This document shows, piece by piece, positions 23,095 to 34,335 of a stretch of DNA of 64,000 nt. A program made the position numbers and the translations under genes. The stretch lies in the NCBI GenBank assembly GCA_014529385.2, contig CM043968.1, positions 129,883,018 to 129,947,017 of the forward strand, in the 5' to 3' direction. The notes below the pieces were generated by a model. The model ran no database searches, was not told the origin of the DNA, and saw only the letters and a list, made by a program, of their open reading frames with translations. Source of the stretch: Adiantum capillus-veneris. Its lineage: Eukaryota; Streptophyta; Polypodiopsida; Polypodiales; Pteridaceae. Within the stretch, counting starts at the first letter, position 1; each line of letters begins with the position of its first letter.

Positions 23095-23197
23095 AAGAAG
23101 AGGAAAATGGTATAACCTTTCTATTACCCAAGTGTGGTGGGTGTGTGCTAATAAGAAGAGGAAAATGGTATAACCTTTCTATCACCCAAGTGTGGTA
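23095..23197 (+). repeat. 58-bp-period partial tandem repeat
   Basis: AAGAAGAGGAAAATGGTATA and the following CCTTTCTATYACCCAAGTGTGG occur at 23095 and again at 23153. Confidence 0.85.
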
Positions 23198-23272
23198 GAT
23201 TGGTTATGCCATTTCCCTCTTGAATAAGAGGTCTTGAGTTCAACTCTCCTCGTCCGATAGATTTTTAAGGTT
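23190..23272 (+). mobile_element. Possible tRNA-derived SINE
   Basis: TGGTAGATTGG resembles a pol III A box. About 50 bp on, GAGTTCAACTC resembles a B box, and CCTCTT/AAGAGG between them could pair as a stem. No intact tRNA gene can be folded by eye. A T-rich, TTC/CT-rich tail follows. I saw no second copy in the window. Confidence 0.35.
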
Positions 23273-23300
23273 TCCTACAACGTTAAAATTCTCTTCTTCT

Positions 23301-23301
<1 letters not shown>

Positions 23302-23357
<56 letters not shown>
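23302..23357 (+). repeat. (CT)n microsatellite
   Basis: A TTC-then-CT run ending 70 bp before the first visible exon of the CofD-like gene. Confidence 0.95.
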
Positions 23358-23358
<1 letters not shown>

Positions 23359-23426
23359 TGCTCGCTTTCATTTACTGTGTATAGATCATAATTACTTAAG
23401 TTAGTTGGAGAATGTTTGTGTTGCAG

Positions 23427-26400
23427 GTGGAACAGCCTTTAATGGTGTTGTTGAAGAACTAAAGAAGTTAACTACTCATGTGACTCACGTCCTTCCGGTA
23501 TCAGATGATGGTGGTAGTACTGCAGAAATAGTCCGAGTACTTGGTTAGTGAACTGATCTTCATTGTAAGGTTCTTATTTACTGAATGAAGAGAGTCTAAA
23601 TTTGACCATTAGCTATACACTAAACATCTGCAGCTATGGGAAACTTTATGTTTGAATATCTTGTCATGGTACTCCACACGCTTTTCAATTTTGTGTCCTT
23701 GTTAGGTGGCCCTGCAGTGGGTGATATTCGATCTAGATGTTTGCGGCTCTCTGATGAAAGTTCTGTAGAGGCATTGGCTGTCAAGAGACTTCTTGGACAT
23801 CGCTTGCCTTTGGATCCAATACAGGCAAAAGCTGAGTGGTAAGTTGAGATGTCACTAGCTTATGGTGTGTGCATCTTCTTTTTAATTGTATTTTTGAATA
23901 AACAACGACATCTTCTCTTTTTAAGTGTGTTCACACATGAGTTCAACATATCATGCAAGGAGGTGCAAAAGCTTCTATAAAAAAACAAAGGTGAGTACTG
24001 CTTTTACCTGAGTCAAATCTGGATTAAAAATATCGAACATGGAGGTGCTTGCTCTATCCTTTGGAGAAAAAGAGGGGTGTCCCCATCCCTGTAAAAGACT
24101 CTTATGCTTTCTCATGCACTGTGGCTATGTATATAAGGTGGTCTTGCTCTTCACATGGAGAGGACTATTTAGCTACTCTCTTTCAAGGGTTAGGAAGCAG
24201 AGGAAAAATCATATTATGTCATTGATAACGTTTCTTTTCTTTGTATTCTTGCACTGCTGCATTTGATAGAATATAGTCAAGTATGGCTTTTGCTGAAAAT
24301 GAACACCCATTGTTTTTTCGGGCCACTCCACATAGACTTTGTTAAGGCAATTTGTTGTAGCTGGTAAATTTTTTTTTGAACTTAACATGATTCATTGTGA
24401 TATTTCAAAGTAGTGATAATTCTTAGAAATTTTTCTGTGCTTGCTTTTATATGAAGTACCAATCCTCAAGAACAGTCTTCTTGACAAGACACGCTAGATG
24501 CAGGTACACTATTGTGGAGGATCAGAATCATCTTTGGGAGGGCGTTTCCAGGCCCTATAGAGAAACTATCAGGGCCTTCTTGGTGTATTTCCAAAACCAA
24601 GTAAGTTAATTGTTTCACGTTTTCAAGCTCTATTGTGGGAAGTACTGCAATCGCCTCTTTTCAGTGGACAACCCAGCATGCTCAAGAGTATGTGTATAAA
24701 ACGTTTTACATACACTCAAAGAGAAGGTTCAAAAAACTCTATAATCATGTATTCTGCAAAACCAATGCTCTTAGGACAGAGACTGCAAAGGAAAGGGGCT
24801 GTCAATGCAACCATTTCAGGACTTTGCACATGGGTTTGTCAGAGATGATTCACTGTTTATATGTTTTTTTTTGGTAAAAGATCATAGTGGTGTGATCAAG
24901 AGTTGAGTGGTTGCCTGAAGAAGAGCAAGTAAGACATGTCAGTTTTTGGTTACTTGTGTAAACCTTGCTCAAGCTAAAAAATCTACTGAAACTAATGTTG
25001 GATAGCACCCAGGTTTTTTGGCTTCCATTGTTTAGATCTGCAATGCACCCTTATGCTCTTAAAGAAACTTGTCAAGCCATCCTTAATTCATGGCATGCTG
25101 TGCTGTGACTTGGCTTCTGCTCCTGGTTGGGTTGTCATGACACGTCATCACTTTGTGACAGAAATATCTGATTCTCGACATATCTAGCCTCTTAAGGATC
25201 TGCAAAAGATTATTGAGCTACATAAACAGATACAGAAGTGCTTACGGTTGATGAAACTCATGAAGTGATTAGGAAGAGACACCATAATTAGTCTATCAAG
25301 GCTTTTGCCTTTATCTATAATTGTCATGTTTCATATTTTGAAACTTAATTCCTTCTTTTGCAGATTCTTTGTCGGTCAAATGATAATTTTTGCTTTAGCA
25401 ATGGAAGGTAAGGATTCCTACTTGAAAGAGTTTTTTTTGCTCTTATTGCACATGTGGCTTCAAACATGGAGGTTTTTCTGCAGAGGTATGCTTAAGGTTA
25501 AGACTGCCTCTTGAGAAGAATCTAAACTCCATTTTGGTTTCACAGTATAGGAAATTTCTTCTTTGCTGGTGCCCGCATTTTTTTCCAGTCATTGGATGCG
25601 GCAATTTTTCTGTTTTCTCGCGTCTCTCAAATCCCTGTGAACAGTTTTGTCCTTCCAGCAGTCTGCACCAATGACCGACTCACTCTTGGGTGTGAATTAC
25701 AGGTTAGTTCTCAGGTTGTGGACGTTTTCATATAACGTGTGTGGGGTTTGAGCTGATTTTGTGATTCTTACAATTGGAACTGACGATATTGTAAACATTG
25801 TATATTGTTTGCAGGACGGAACAATCATACGTGGGCAAAATGAAATATCACATCCTTCCTCTTCCAGCCAATTTGAGAGGTTTCCTCAGCGTGTAAACAA
25901 GGTCCTTAATGATTGTCACTATCCAAAAACTATTTTTTCAAATTATAGCCTCTTTTTGAAAATTTCAATGCAGCTGTTCCAAAAATTAGCTCTCTCTCTG
26001 ACGTTTTATTGACTTTGTCTCGGTGAGAGGCTGTGTGTGGGGTAGTGGCTCAAGGCAAGAAGAGCAGGTGCAAGGACCTTAGTGTAACAAATTACAATCT
26101 ATTGCACAGCAAACGACGTTTTCCTTTAAGGAAAATTGTGCTGATTAAATTACCAACCAAAAGTTAGTGCAGGCATTTTAGATGACTTCCCAAAATGATG
26201 CACGCATGCTCAAAGAACATCCAGGCGTCTCCTGGTTAGCTAAGTGATCCAAGCATGACTTGGAGATGCACTCTATTTACTTCTGTTATAAAAGATAGTA
26301 TTTCCATCCTTGGCCTCAGTCAAGAGTTGTCTGCCAATGAATGACATAGAAAACTGGCCTATTGGATATAGCCTGAGGGCCAGTCTCCCATAGTCTGTGC

Positions 26401-29400
26401 AGACACTAAAATATCATGAACTAGGCCTAAGTCATTTTGGCAATGCTTTGTGTCTCCAGTGCCCATGAACATCTCCTATTTGACCAACTCTTGCCATTGC
26501 CTTAGGTATCCATCCATAAAGCTGTTCTTCCACAAGCAGACATCTAGATGCATTTTCAGCCCTATCCTCATCAATTACATCTTGTAAATTTGCATCAGAA
26601 ATGCGGATCTGTACCATCATTTGAAACTTGCATAGGCTTCACATGTGCCTCATTAAGACTTACATCCATACTATCACCATTAACCAGAGGCAACAAACAC
26701 ACTGTTGGATATTTTGTATGTACCTGGATGCTTTTTAGGTGCCTAGGATCAAGACGAGAGTGGGAACCAGGAGTGATTGGGCCTTTGTATACTGCTCGTT
26801 CTGCTAAGCGGGAATCAGCAAGGGTGATTGGCTTTGTAAGCCTCCACCGTACTTGATCTATTTGACTATAGAAAAAGGAGGGAAACATTGAAAATTTTAA
26901 CGTGCTGGCCAACCCTTCACTTAATATCAAAATCAAAGGCAAAGTAGGTGCTTCTCACTGTACACTGGGCACTGGTAACACCATCTACTGAACTGACAAC
27001 CTCCTTTCAGATTGTGGAGTTTGCAATAGGCTTGAGGACACCTTCATAAATAATCAAGTTATAATTCACTTTGTAGATCATTACAAGTGAGGCAGTTCTG
27101 AATAAACCTGTGTGATTCTCACTTGCAATTTCTATGTTTCAAGTATGATGATTACCAATCACTTTTTTGACCATTCATTTAGCTCTGGCATGCAACTCTC
27201 TGCTTGAGTCTGACAACACAGTGGAACATGTTAATGACAGGGAAAGGAGAAAAACAATCTGGATATCTATGCAGAAGTCAACCCTTTTGCAGAATGTAGG
27301 AGGGTGTGAGGGGTAGAAGTTTGAGAATAGGGGGCAGCCCTTTTTGTATACCACTATTTATGTTGGCATAACCCCTGCACAACCTGCATGATCATAGAAG
27401 CGAGGACAGTGGGAGCCACAACGAGGGTAGATAAAGGAGAAACAGGATTGCCAATATTTTCCAATTAATGTGCTCTAAAAGAGACATGCATTACGTTGAC
27501 AAGAATGAGTTGGCAAATCTCTTGCCAGCCCAGCCAGATGAAGAAGTGCCTGGTATTAATACCTTGTTGAAGCAAATTTTGTAGAAAGTCTGATGCTCCT
27601 GAATTGAATGGTTTTAACAGACCTACATTATACTTCCGTTAAATTTAGAAATTGCTTATTCCAGCTTTTCATCATGAATCGTGCATTGCATTCAAATTTC
27701 ATACCTCTGAGAAACGGATGTTTTTGTAAGGTAGCCTGAAACTTTTGGGTGTCTTGATTTTGGAGCTCCCTCAGTAGACTTCTTTCATGAATGTTTTACA
27801 TAAATGTGGCAGGCTTCTCATCCGTCAAGTAAACTTCCAGCAAGCATTAAGCGAATCTTCTACATGTCAAGCGAGGGAACCAATTTACTTCACGAGGTTT
27901 GTTGCCTTTTGTTGCGAAAAGCATGGCCTAGTTCTTTCAATTATCAGATACCTTTATCCAGAACCTGCTCTTGAGTTATTTTGGCATTGTGCACTGATAG
28001 TTGCCAAGGTTGAGTGTCTTGCCAACCTCTTGTAACAAGGACTGGTACTCTTTGCAGGTGTTTCCTGCTGTAAATCCTACTGTCTTGGAGCATCTAAAGC
28101 AAGTCCAAGCCATAATTTATGGCATGGGTTCTCTGTACACGTCCATTTGTCCTTCACTGGTTGGTCAATTTTTACACCCCAGATAATTCATAGTTGGTGT
28201 TGGACTCCATGGTCTGGGTGACATGAGTGGGTATGACTAGCTTGACAATATATTTCTCAAGCCTATGCAGGGCTGACAGAGGAGCATGTTTCTACTCTCT
28301 GTGGAGCAGGTGCTTTATGGTGTGGGAGAGGTCATTGCTCATCAGTCGTGCCTTAAGGTTATTACCCTCAAAAGATCACTTTCTACCAAGTCTACACGAT
28401 CATCTGCTATCTAATATCAGTCGTCAACATTTCAGATTCTTATTCTCAATTCAACACATGACAGAGAAAGTTATGGAATGTCAGCGTCTGATTTTGTTGT
28501 TTCCATCTGCAATGCATTAAACAGGAAGCATGGTGACCCTCAAAAGTCTTTGAATTTTCCAGTGAGTGTCCATTTTTGTTGTTATCTTTGCTAACTATGC
28601 ATCTGTAACATTTTCCAAATTGTTTCTCATGTTGACAGGCAACTGCATACATTAACTGTATGCTTGTGCCTGATGGAGGCGCCATAAGAGTGGATAGCGA
28701 GAAGCTACTTGCTTTAGGTGTACAGAGAGTGGTAAGTTTCTGACATGAAACACATAATGTCATTCTTGTGTACAATGTATAGCTTTCGGTTTCTTTGTCA
28801 AACAGAGTTTAGTAAGGTCGGTGCAAATTAACAAATCGCTTTGGCATTCCTCTCATCATGACATGCCCACACATTGTCTGCTTTGTGTGCAATAATCAGG
28901 CATTGTCTTCTTTGGTTGTGAAAGGGGTCTGTTCGGTACTGTTTAGAAACTAGGGGTTTTTAAGTGACTGCCCACAGTCAACTACTTTTAGGAGACATCT
29001 ACAGTTGGGGAAGCCCTTTGATAAAGAATTAACCCATTGTTAATAGGTGATAAGCTAAAAGCTCTTTCCCTCTTTGGTTCAGAGGCATCTGGATCCTTGA
29101 TTGATGCTATCTGCTCAGGTATTGATAATGAGCTTTGAACATGCTGGGCATAGCCCCATATATCCCTCCCATGGGCCATGGAATCTTTGCTCCACAGGCA
29201 CCATGCATCCCAGTGCTGTGAGGTCCGTAAGCACCTGTTCCCATGCCATAAGGCATAGTTACAGGGAATGGCCATTTTCAGGCTTTCGTTCCCCGTTCCC
29301 GTTCCAACTGCCCGTTCCAAAATCCCATTCTTTGTTTTAGACACGAGTAGTTCTCTGTTCCGCATTCCGATTTTCCGTGTCTGGTAACTATGCCATATGG

Positions 29401-29855
29401 TTCATAAGCATGCCCACTGGCGCTGTATGGCCCATATGCACCAGAACTTGCTATGGCAAGGCTAGTCTCTCATTAGAAAGTGAGTACCTGGTGGTGCGAG
29501 GTTATAGAGAAAGCCTGTCCTTCTAGGTTGTTGAATGCTCGTATTCCCACCTGTTAGTGTAGAGTGCCGTAGATATTGGCCAGCATGGAAAGCTCGGCTT
29601 GCAGGTACATGCTTCACTTGCAGTACTTCAGTTCTCGGACGGTTGAATAAGAGCCTGTTTTCGTTTTATTGACAGCCAGTATTTATTTCTCTATCCTGTT
29701 TGATAATGCATAATTTAGAGTTTCTCTTTGAGCAGGTGACTGTAGATGCCATGCAGGATGATAGAGGTGGGGTTATTTATGAACCTAGAGCCTTGATTCA
29801 AGCATTGAAACAAGCAATCTCCGGTACATTTTCCCATGATTGCCATCACTCCTAA
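23427..29855 (+). CDS. Plant CofD-like (UPF0052/YvcK-related) protein, multi-exon, first exon not visible
   Basis: Twelve exons with GT-AG borders: 23427-23543, 23706-23838, 24504-24600, 25364-25407, 25546-25702, 25815-25901, 27813-27896, 28058-28159, 28320-28357, 28436-28561, 28639-28731, 29736-29855 (TAA at 29853). Conserved blocks in order are GTAFNG, LPVSDDGGSTAEIVRVL, GPAVGDIRSRCLRLSDES, PYRETIRAF, NFFFAGARIFFQSLDAAIF, CTNDRLTLGCELQ, DGTIIRGQNEISHPS, IFYMSSEGTNLLHEVFP, IYGMGSLYTSICPSL, STHDRESYGM and CNALNRKHGDP. This is the CofD/YvcK-like fold. CofD itself makes the F420 precursor and bacterial YvcK binds UDP-sugars; the plant role is unknown. No exon shows a stop or frameshift. The start codon and the SGG part of the first motif must lie on an earlier exon, which is not seen upstream among the repeats. 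The exon 6 donor (GTCCTT) is weak. The last intron (28732-29735) and intron 6 hold transposon debris. Confidence 0.88.
26400..26860 (-). pseudogene. Copia fragment inside intron 6 of the CofD-like gene
   Basis: On the minus strand, PLVNGDSMDVSLNEAHVKPM and ISDANLQDVIDEDRAENA align with 47130-47280 (LFNGISLNVNSNDANVQPM, ISDADVHDVLDEERTENE). This is the spacer between integrase and RT of a copia element. It is antisense to the host gene and has no intact ORF. Confidence 0.65.
29095..29465 (-). pseudogene. Gly/Tyr/Pro/Ala-rich coding-like fragment, antisense in the last intron
   Basis: On the minus strand the frame reads AYGPYSASGHAYEPYG, is interrupted by an inserted element, and resumes as MGTGAYGPHSTGMHGACG, then IPWPMGGIYGAMPSMF and a stop. 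The two halves are in register if the insert and one copy of TATGGCAT are discounted. It looks like part of a low-complexity RNA-binding or YTH-type protein, but that identification is a guess. Confidence 0.4.
29252..29394 (+). mobile_element. Small inverted-repeat element (MITE-like)
   Basis: GGCATAGTTAC at 29252 and GTAACTATGCC at 29384-29394 are inverted copies, and TATGGCAT (minus strand) is present at both borders, consistent with an 8-bp target duplication. About 140 bp, no coding capacity, internally rich in GTTCC/GGAAC. Eight-bp duplications are typical of hAT elements. Exact ends are ambiguous because the duplication overlaps the inverted repeat. Confidence 0.5.
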
Positions 29856-30560
29856 ATTAGCCTTGAAACCATACTCACAAATTTTTGTTCGTTTTATTGG
29901 ATGGAAAATGCTGCTTTTTAAGGCTAGCACTGAGCACTCATGGATTTCATAATGCTGCTGTTTAAGGCTAGCACCGAGTACTGAGCACTGATGGATTTTA
30001 TAATGCGCAAGCCAAAAAAAACATACATACATTGTTTACTTCAGCTTAGCTGAAAACCATCCTTTAAAAGCATTGTGTTTTTGTATATCTCTGTGGGCAA
30101 TAAATGAAAATTGTCACACTTGGTAAGGAATCTCTCTCTCTCTCTCTGATCTTTGAGGTCTTGGGAAGAAGACTTTTGATCCTGGAGACAAAGATTTGAA
30201 GATCGACTATTTGAACGGGCAGTGGATTTAAACCAAATCTCTGGTCTTTATCCGGTAATTTGCGAAGTCGAGGCTTCAATGTGTGTGTGTGATATTTTGA
30301 ATATTTGCTTCAAGAACATTGTGAGTAATTGGTGGATGAATTGCAGTTTGGAAGGAAAATGCTAAAGAGTTGGAAAGAGTTTAAGCAAGCCTTCTATGTT
30401 CCTCTAGATTTTGACATGAACCTCGAGAGGGAATGGGACTAGATTTCTCAAACTATATTGACAATAATTGGGAAGTCCTCAGAGTCATTGCATTTATGAC
30501 TTGACAGTTGAGGGGAAGATTTGAAAATTTGAGGCAGATCTCTGACTAATAATTTAGAAA
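29856..30560. other. 3' flank of the CofD-like gene, no gene seen
   Basis: This contains a short tandem similarity (TTTAAGGCTAGCACTGAG at about 29918 and TTTAAGGCTAGCACCGAG at about 29958), a short CT run near 30130, and a plus-strand piece (LKSWKEFKQAFYVPLDFD, 30358-30420) that resembles a gag segment. Nothing is intact. Confidence 0.5.
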
Positions 30561-30572
30561 AGTATGAAGCTA

Positions 30573-30692
30573 TATCCTGGTCAACCCCTCAAATGTAGAC
30601 CAGGAGTTGATTGGACTGCAAAGAAGATTGAGCTTGTCTACTGTTTCAAGTGAAATAAAACTATCCGTAGAACCGGGATCATTCAGAATGAG

Positions 30693-30731
<39 letters not shown>

Positions 30732-30930
30732 TATATATATACCTAGATGAATCCAAGAAGAGCCCAAATTCACCATTGAAGGAAAGTGTAGCTATAGACT
30801 CATGCATTTCACTTTGATCAACTAGTTGCTTCAGCTAGAATCGCGCTGGTAGAAGTTTGCCTTTTGCTTTATGTTGAAGATGCATTGCTCATGCCTACGA
30901 GGAGTTCTTCACAATTGTAACACATCTAAA
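30573..30930 (-). pseudogene. Ty3/gypsy gag-protease remnant
   Basis: On the minus strand a degenerate zinc knuckle (CYNCEELLVGMSNA, about 30920-30880) precedes LILNDPGSTDSFISLETVDK, which matches the retropepsin start with its catalytic aspartate region changed to N-D-P-G-S. A TA repeat (30698-30741) splits the two. Confidence 0.55.
30698..30741 (+). repeat. (TA)n microsatellite
   Basis: A TA run with a single AA interruption. Confidence 0.95.
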
Positions 30931-31436
30931 ATTAAAGTTGATGGCATCATAGTAGGCAAAGTAGCATGACCAAGACCAAACAAAAGTACACAATAACATA
31001 ACCATCCCCATTGTGTGATAAATGTGGTCCTCTTTTGAGCTTCTAAATCCAAACTCCAGATAACTCACTCTACAAATTGAGAAATACTCATATAAAGAAT
31101 CTCTTTTGTTAACACCTATCTAGCGTCGTTATGTGATTCTAGGGATAACCTTGCACTATAGAATCCATCCCATTCCTAACTACATAAGAAAATGGCGTAG
31201 TAGTTTAAGGGTCAAGATTATGATGTAAATTTGATGCAAGTGAGTGGTCAATTCCAATGGTCAGTCACATTTCTACAAAAAGAAATGATAGTGTTTGAGT
31301 ACAAAAAGTACATAGAGTTGAAAGGTTGAAACTGAAATGAAAAAGGTGGGAAGGGGTGTTGGGGTGAGGGTTGATATAATGGGTTAGTTGATACAAAACT
31401 GAAATAGAGATGGATCAACTGAGACACAAATCATCC
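30931..31436. other. No gene seen
   Basis: AT-rich sequence between the gypsy remnant and the LINE 3' UTR; no ORF or repeat partner was recognised. Confidence 0.5.
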
Positions 31437-32715
31437 GATGAGATCCCTCATCAGTCGTCGTTGAATCTCATCAATATCCTCCATGGTCAATAGTCCAGCT
31501 GGTCGTCTCGCGTGTCGAGCTAGGATGGTCTGGATCCTTTGTTGCCACCTCCATCGATGGTGTGAGGCTCCCTGAGGTCGTGGGCGCCTGGATCTACCTA
31601 GCTCAATGGCTCGATCGATCCGCGTATCTTGATGTGGGTGGGATTTGAGATCTACTATGATGACTACTCCTCTGCTTGTCCCTTAGCTAGTGTAAAGAAA
31701 TCTGTGGTTTGTCTCTGAGATTAGCTCTCCCGTGAAGTCCTCAACAAGCTCTCTCTATGTCTGCGCAGCTCTAGTCTCTCTATGTTTGCACAGCTCTAGT
31801 AGAAACAATCCAATACATCTTTGATCTTCGTATCTCATGACTCTAGAAAATGGTCCAAAATCCTCTTTGAACAGACAGTGGAAGCGGCCTCGTATCTCAT
31901 AGTATACCGAGCAGTGACATGTGTAGTGTAGTTCTGTCTCTTGCTCTAGGTGACATACATGACATATAGCCTTTGTCGATACCCCTCGAAATTGACCAGT
32001 CTCAATTTGAAGTTGATGTGAGGATGTGCGTATCTGTCTAATAGCACATTGTATCCCATGAGATGAATGTGTATCCATGTATGCAAGCGTAGTCACAAAA
32101 CTGTCCTCCGTGAGTTGGAGAAGATGCTCTCTATAGAAAGCCATCTTTGTATCCAACTCCTGTGCCGACTGTATCCATGTGCTCCTGGTATCTAGCTGAA
32201 TCCGATGCTGACGTATGAGTATGGTGATCTATGTCTGCGTGAGGGAGAGGGAGGGTGCATCCAAGGAGTACTGGAACAGAGGCAATCTATCCATGCTGAA
32301 ACCATGCGACTTAAACCACATACCAACATGTTGTCACCCTACAGTGCTAGCTGTCGAGATGACTCCAAGGCTAGCCGAACGTATTTATCTATGGGGAGGT
32401 CCCATACATTGTGTATAAAGGATATTGATCTAGTCAATGCCTCGACCATGAGGGATGGCGCGGCTAGCTTGGCTCAGATAATCTTATGCGGCATTGAGGC
32501 TTTATCCCGAATCATCTGAGAAATCATAGAGATTAGAGGCCTCTCCATACATCTCCATCCATCCATGCATGTTGCCATATTTACCATGGTGGTCTACTGA
32601 GTGTCCCCATATTTGAACTCTGTACAACATAGCTGAAGACACTAGAGTGTCAAAAAGCCAGAGCTTGTTCGCGGTTCCTAAAACTGAATCTGCAAACACA
32701 TCTTGTCCAATTCTC
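31437..32715 (-). mobile_element. LINE copy L1b, 5'-truncated
   Basis: The minus strand reads KLWLFDTLVSSAMLYRVQIW (32670-32610) and, after frame breaks, an open 133-codon stretch (32156-31755). That stretch has MAFYREHLLQLTEDSFVTTL, the Cys/His motif CHVCHLEQETELHYTCHC, and VMRYEDQRCIGLFLLEL. It is the same family as 21621-23033 but a separate lineage, since the 3' UTRs diverge after the shared CCATGGAGGA block. It is cleaner than L1a in this part. Upstream it meets a 7-unit CT tract and then the tail of another LINE copy. Confidence 0.8.
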
Positions 32716-32852
32716 CCAAGGAGAGAGAGAGAAATGAAATGAAATATTATATTAACGTCTTCGAAAAGGCCAAAGTGACCTATGAGACCAGAAAGTTACA
32801 ATGTGGTGGATCTGATACAAAGTTAGAGTAACAAGATGACAAAATAAAATAC

Positions 32853-32854
<2 letters not shown>
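32716..32854 (-). mobile_element. LINE 3' tail only (about 140 bp), between CT/GA tracts
   Basis: On the minus strand this is ACTAGTATTTTATTTTGTCA through GGTCACTTTGGCCTTTTCGA and ATTTCATTTCATTTC, then CT units. It is an extremely 5'-truncated copy of the L1a type. A GA tract (32855-32908) lies at its 5' side. Confidence 0.8.

Positions 32855-32908
<54 letters not shown>
32855..32908 (+). repeat. (GA)n microsatellite
   Basis: A pure GA run of about 27 units. Confidence 0.95.
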
Positions 32909-32910
<2 letters not shown>

Positions 32911-33239
32911 TATGTATTGAAAAGTCTCGCACTAACTTAGGTAAATTGAAATAACTTATATTGGACCAATATCTATATTGCTTTATTGACTCACTTCCCG
33001 ATGAAGTTACCCCCCGGAATGGTCGATAGGTCATATGATAGATCTGTTTGGGGAGCGCTCCTCCCAATCAGCCACCCTATTGGGTAAGTCTTATGACATA
33101 AGTTGTTACAACAAGCGAAGGAACATTTGGAGAAGGGTCTTATTTAGCCTAGCTCTCCCTGTGTTTGCCAATTTTACTCGCTCAGAAGAAAAACGACACA
33201 TTTTGAATGGCCATCGGTTATTGGTCTTTAATGCTAGTT
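32909..33239. other. No gene seen
   Basis: Unassigned sequence; no coding frame or repeat partner was recognised. Confidence 0.5.
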
Positions 33240-34024
33240 CTGCAAAATCGGACACTCAAGTGTTCTAAGACACTAAAGTGTCCCATTTTCTTTTTAAGTT
33301 TTTGGGTTTAATTTGTAAAGTTAGAAACTAATTCGTGTTGCTTGTAAAAGAGTGAGCTTATGAGCAAAAGAAAGATGAGGATTTCTTTCTATGTCAAAAT
33401 GTGCCCTATCTAATAGATTGATCACAAAGTTTGAAATTGAAATTTTTACCAAAAATTCAAGCTGTTTTCTCAAAAAATTTATTAGAGGCTTATAACTTCT
33501 TGGAAAAGAAAACTATTTCTTAAGTTTGTAAATCCTTGATAACAGATAATTTACTAAAAAAATAAGAAAATAAAGCTTGGAAGCCTACTTTTCATACCTA
33601 CTAAATATAGTAAGGGGGAAAAAGTATAATCTTCAAATTTCTAATAAAGAGAGAAATTTTATGGTTTATACTGAGTCTGCGTTGCATACATTAATTAATT
33701 AATCGACGAGATTCCCTGGCAACATTATCGGCAGAAGGAAAAGTGGTGCCTGTTGCACTTCCCACGGGGTGCACAGGTTGAGTACGTCAGCGTAGCGTCA
33801 CTGCGAGACATGCCCCAAGATTTCCTGCGCACGGAACATTCCGCGGAGCCAACTCGATTGGGCTGCAGCCATGGTTCGACAGGCTGTGTATTCAGCGTCC
33901 TGGTTTTGCAGCGCTCAGAGACAGGCAATCTGCATTCAGCGTGGTGGTCTCACAACGCAGACAAGCACAGACTGCATGCTTCGCGCGATGGCAGACCTCA
34001 AGTGCCGCTCTGAAAGGGAACATG

Positions 34025-34055
<31 letters not shown>

Positions 34056-34293
34056 AGTCGGGCAATCACATCCATCATTCGCGCTCTACCCGCCAGCTTG
34101 CAGCGACATAGTCATCCTCACCTTGGCTCCGTCTGCCACCTGCACGTCCATGCACACTCCAGCTCCTCCTCACCTCGGCTTGGATGCCACTTCTTGTGCG
34201 ACGGGTCCGAATCGACCCACTCCACTGCGTGCTGCTACGCCATGCTCGATTTCGCAGACAGAGAGAGACAGGGCTTCACATTGAATCGACGCA

Positions 34294-34335
<42 letters not shown>

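Noticed and set aside
23636-23842. Continuous ORF across exon 2 of the CofD-like gene
   Set aside because: The upstream part is intron; splice sites at 23705/23706 and 23838/23839 and homology define the exon only.
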